Source: Cyclobacteriaceae bacterium (GTDB lineage: Bacteria; Bacteroidota; Bacteroidia; Cytophagales; Cyclobacteriaceae). Taken from it: 6,241 nt of DNA. The number at the start of each line of letters is the position of its first letter. The stretch's first letter is position 1. Below the pieces are notes generated by a model that was not told where the DNA came from, searched no databases, and saw only the letters and a list, made by a program, of their open reading frames with translations. The stretch spans positions 1 through 6,241 of the forward strand of contig JANYDR010000061.1 in assembly GCA_025363495.1 (NCBI GenBank), written 5' to 3'. Positions 4,728 to 6,241 of the stretch are shown piece by piece. Both the position numbers and the translations under genes were made by a program.

Positions 4728-5285
4728 ATGGGTGAACTAAAATGGTACGTTTTACGCGTGATCAGCGGACAGGAGAAGAAAGTTAAATCTTACCTGGAGA
4801 CTGAGATTGACCGTTCAAAACTCACCGATTCAATACCGCAGGTGTTGATTCCTTCAGAAAAGGTGTACGAGATGCGCAACGGGAAGAAAAAGATGCGTGA
4901 GAAGAATTTTTTCCCTGGATATGTTTTAGTATCCGCAGATCTGGCTCACCCGGAAGCCCACCATACTGTAACGAATATTCCCGGTGTAATCGGATTTCTG
5001 GGAAATAATGGCACTGGTGCTACGAAAGATCCGGTCCCACTCAGAACATCGGAAGTAAACCGTATTCTGGGTAAAGTAGACGAGGTAGATGAAGTTGGGG
5101 AAAAGCTGGAAAGACCTTTTATAAGAGGAGAATCGGTGAAAGTGATGGATGGTCCTTTCAGTGGTTTTACAGGAAATGTCGAAGAAATTTTTGAAGACAA
5201 GAAGAAATTGAATGTCATGGTCAAAATATTCGGACGGAATACGCCGGTCGAATTGAGTTACATGCAAGTTGAAAAGTTAGACTAA
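4728..5285 (+). CDS. nusG: Transcription termination/antitermination factor NusG
   Basis: NusG binds RNA polymerase and links it to Rho or to the leading ribosome. The 185 residues are typical. The NGN domain starts at [14 protein letters not shown] (6-19) and includes the signature FFPGYVLV (61-68) and the [11 protein letters not shown] strand (82-92). A linker with an acidic patch ([11 protein letters not shown], 118-128) follows, then the KOW domain from about 131 ([19 protein letters not shown]) to the end [10 protein letters not shown]. No domain is missing and the order is normal. The start MGELKWYV fits the family; no Shine-Dalgarno is seen. rplK begins 7 nt after the stop, so the two are surely co-transcribed. 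Confidence 0.97.
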   Translation: MGELKWYVLRVISGQEKKVKSYLETEIDRSKLTDSIPQVLIPSEKVYEMRNGKKKMREKNFFPGYVLVSADLAHPEAHHTVTNIPGVIGFLGNNGTGATKDPVPLRTSEVNRILGKVDEVDEVGEKLERPFIRGESVKVMDGPFSGFTGNVEEIFEDKKKLNVMVKIFGRNTPVELSYMQVEKLD

Positions 5286-5292
5286 GAGTATT

Positions 5293-5736
5293 ATGGCAAA
5301 GGAAGCAATTGGCTATTTAAAACTGCAGGTTAAAGGAGGCGCGGCAAACCCTGCACCACCTATCGGTCCTGCTCTTGGTAGCAAGGGTTTGAACATCATG
5401 GATTTCTGCAAGCAGTTTAATGCTCGCTCGCAAGACAAACCAGGGCAAGTTCTCCCTGTATTGATCACTATATATAATGACAAGTCTTTTGACTTTGTTA
5501 TTAAGACTCCTCCTGCGGCTATCCTTATTATGGAGGCAACCAAATTGCAGAAAGGTTCAAAAGAGCCTAACCGCACGAAAGTCGGTTCGATCACATGGGA
5601 CCAGATCAAGAAAATTGCAGAAATAAAAATGCCTGACCTCAACGCCTTTAAAGTTGAGTCGGCGATGAAAATGATTGCTGGAACGGCCCGCAGCATGGGT
5701 GTCACTGTAAGTGGCGCAGCTCCGTGGGATAAATAA
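5293..5736 (+). CDS. rplK: 50S ribosomal protein L11
   Basis: L11 binds the GTPase-associated centre of 23S rRNA, at the base of the stalk contacted by EF-Tu and EF-G. The 147 residues are slightly longer than the commonest length, within family range. The N-terminal domain has [20 protein letters not shown] (20-39), the proline-rich face that helps bind thiostrepton-type antibiotics. [12 protein letters not shown] (68-79) ends this domain. The C-terminal rRNA-binding domain carries [20 protein letters not shown] (112-131) and ARSMGVTV (132-139). The start [13 protein letters not shown] is unambiguous. Only 7 nt separate it from nusG, leaving no room for a separate leader such as the L1-binding site known upstream of rplK in Escherichia coli. 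rplA follows after 11 nt. Confidence 0.98.
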   Translation: MAKEAIGYLKLQVKGGAANPAPPIGPALGSKGLNIMDFCKQFNARSQDKPGQVLPVLITIYNDKSFDFVIKTPPAAILIMEATKLQKGSKEPNRTKVGSITWDQIKKIAEIKMPDLNAFKVESAMKMIAGTARSMGVTVSGAAPWDK

Positions 5737-5747
5737 TTAAAAAGATC

Positions 5748-6241
5748 ATGGCAAGAATTACAAAAAATCAAAAGGCAGTCGCCGGAAAGTATAACCCAGA
5801 GAAAGAATATTCTTTGACGGATGCTTCTGCGCTTGTAAAAGAAATTACGTTCACGAAGTTCGATGCTTCGGTAGACGTGGACATTCGTTTGGGAGTTGAT
5901 CCTAAGAAATCTGACCAGATGGTTCGTGGTGTGGTATCACTTCCACATGGCCTTGGTAAGGTTGTTCGTGTATTGGTGCTTTGCACTCCTGACAAAGTTC
6001 AGGAAGCAAAAGATGCTGGTGCTGAATTCGTAGGTCTTGATGAATTCGTAACAAAAATTGAAGGTGGCTGGGCAGATATCGATGTGATCATCTGTACTCC
6101 TACCGTTATGGCAAAAGTTGGTAAGTTAGGTAAGGTGTTGGGACCACGTGGTCTAATGCCTAACCCGAAGTCTGGTACAGTTACCCTGGAAGTTGGTAAA
6201 GCAGTGAAAGATGTGAAAGCAGGTAAAGTGGACTTCAAAAT
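5748..6241 (+). CDS. rplA: 50S ribosomal protein L1 (5' part, runs off the window)
   Basis: L1 forms the mobile stalk near the ribosomal E site and in many bacteria represses its own operon by binding the mRNA. The window holds the first 164 residues of a protein usually around 230 long, with no stop before the edge. The family signature [15 protein letters not shown] (132-146) is intact, preceded by [20 protein letters not shown] (106-125). The N-terminus [19 protein letters not shown] is typical, and no Shine-Dalgarno is seen. It follows rplK by 11 nt in the same operon. The frame is uninterrupted from 5748 to 6241. Confidence 0.96.
   Translation, partial: MARITKNQKAVAGKYNPEKEYSLTDASALVKEITFTKFDASVDVDIRLGVDPKKSDQMVRGVVSLPHGLGKVVRVLVLCTPDKVQEAKDAGAEFVGLDEFVTKIEGGWADIDVIICTPTVMAKVGKLGKVLGPRGLMPNPKSGTVTLEVGKAVKDVKAGKVDFK

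Noticed and set aside
5313..5771. 152-codon open frame on the minus strand over rplK
   Set aside because: It lies entirely over the unambiguous L11 gene and its junction with rplA, shows no family motif, and reflects codon composition of the opposite strand. The minus-strand frames over nusG, tuf and rplA were rejected for the same reason.

Overview
The window reads as a chromosomal segment of a Bacteroidota bacterium, probably from the Cytophagia/Cytophagales side, though that rank is a guess. The support comes from three things: a type IX secretion C-terminal sorting domain at the left edge, two promoters of the Bacteroidota form (TTG, about 18-19 nt, TAnnTTTG), and genes that mostly lack Shine-Dalgarno sequences. 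No integrase, transposase, phage gene or CRISPR array is visible.

Left part (1-1929), all on the + strand: the 3' end of a large secreted protein with a type IX sorting domain; an exported caspase-family (C14) protease with an intact His/Cys dyad; and a DUF721/DciA-like protein. The caspase stop overlaps the first possible DUF721 start as TAATG. The DUF721 protein is probably a replication-linked housekeeping factor.

Middle part (1930-2944): a Bacteroidota promoter at 2015-2044, about 120 nt of leader, then tRNA-Tyr(GTA), tRNA-Gly(TCC) and tRNA-Thr(GGT). The tRNA-Gly gene is bracketed by an imperfect 32-nt inverted repeat. Just after tRNA-Thr lies a relic copy of that gene's 3' half. It is split in what was the T-loop by a 33-nt REP-like palindromic element, and a third, shorter tail copy follows. 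A weak terminator-like hairpin comes next. The leader of tuf then carries four closely spaced inverted repeats, including a perfect 24-nt palindrome.

Right part (2945-6241): tuf (EF-Tu), a very strong terminator whose T-tract is shared with the next promoter, tRNA-Trp(CCA), a second REP-like palindrome, a compact hairpin with a GAAA tetraloop, then secE, nusG, rplK and the start of rplA, which runs off the right edge. This is the conserved bacterial translation/secretion/transcription block tRNA-Thr, tuf, tRNA-Trp, secE, nusG, rplK, rplA. Its products are a tRNA carrier GTPase, a translocon subunit, a transcription elongation factor and two L1/L11-region ribosomal proteins, and they are expected to follow growth rate.

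The coding content of the right two thirds is ordinary. The unusual material is in the non-coding stretches: the tRNA-tail repeats with the embedded REP-like element, the inverted repeats around tRNA-Gly, the palindrome-rich tuf leader, and the structured spacer before secE. I did not find a convincing new multi-gene system.
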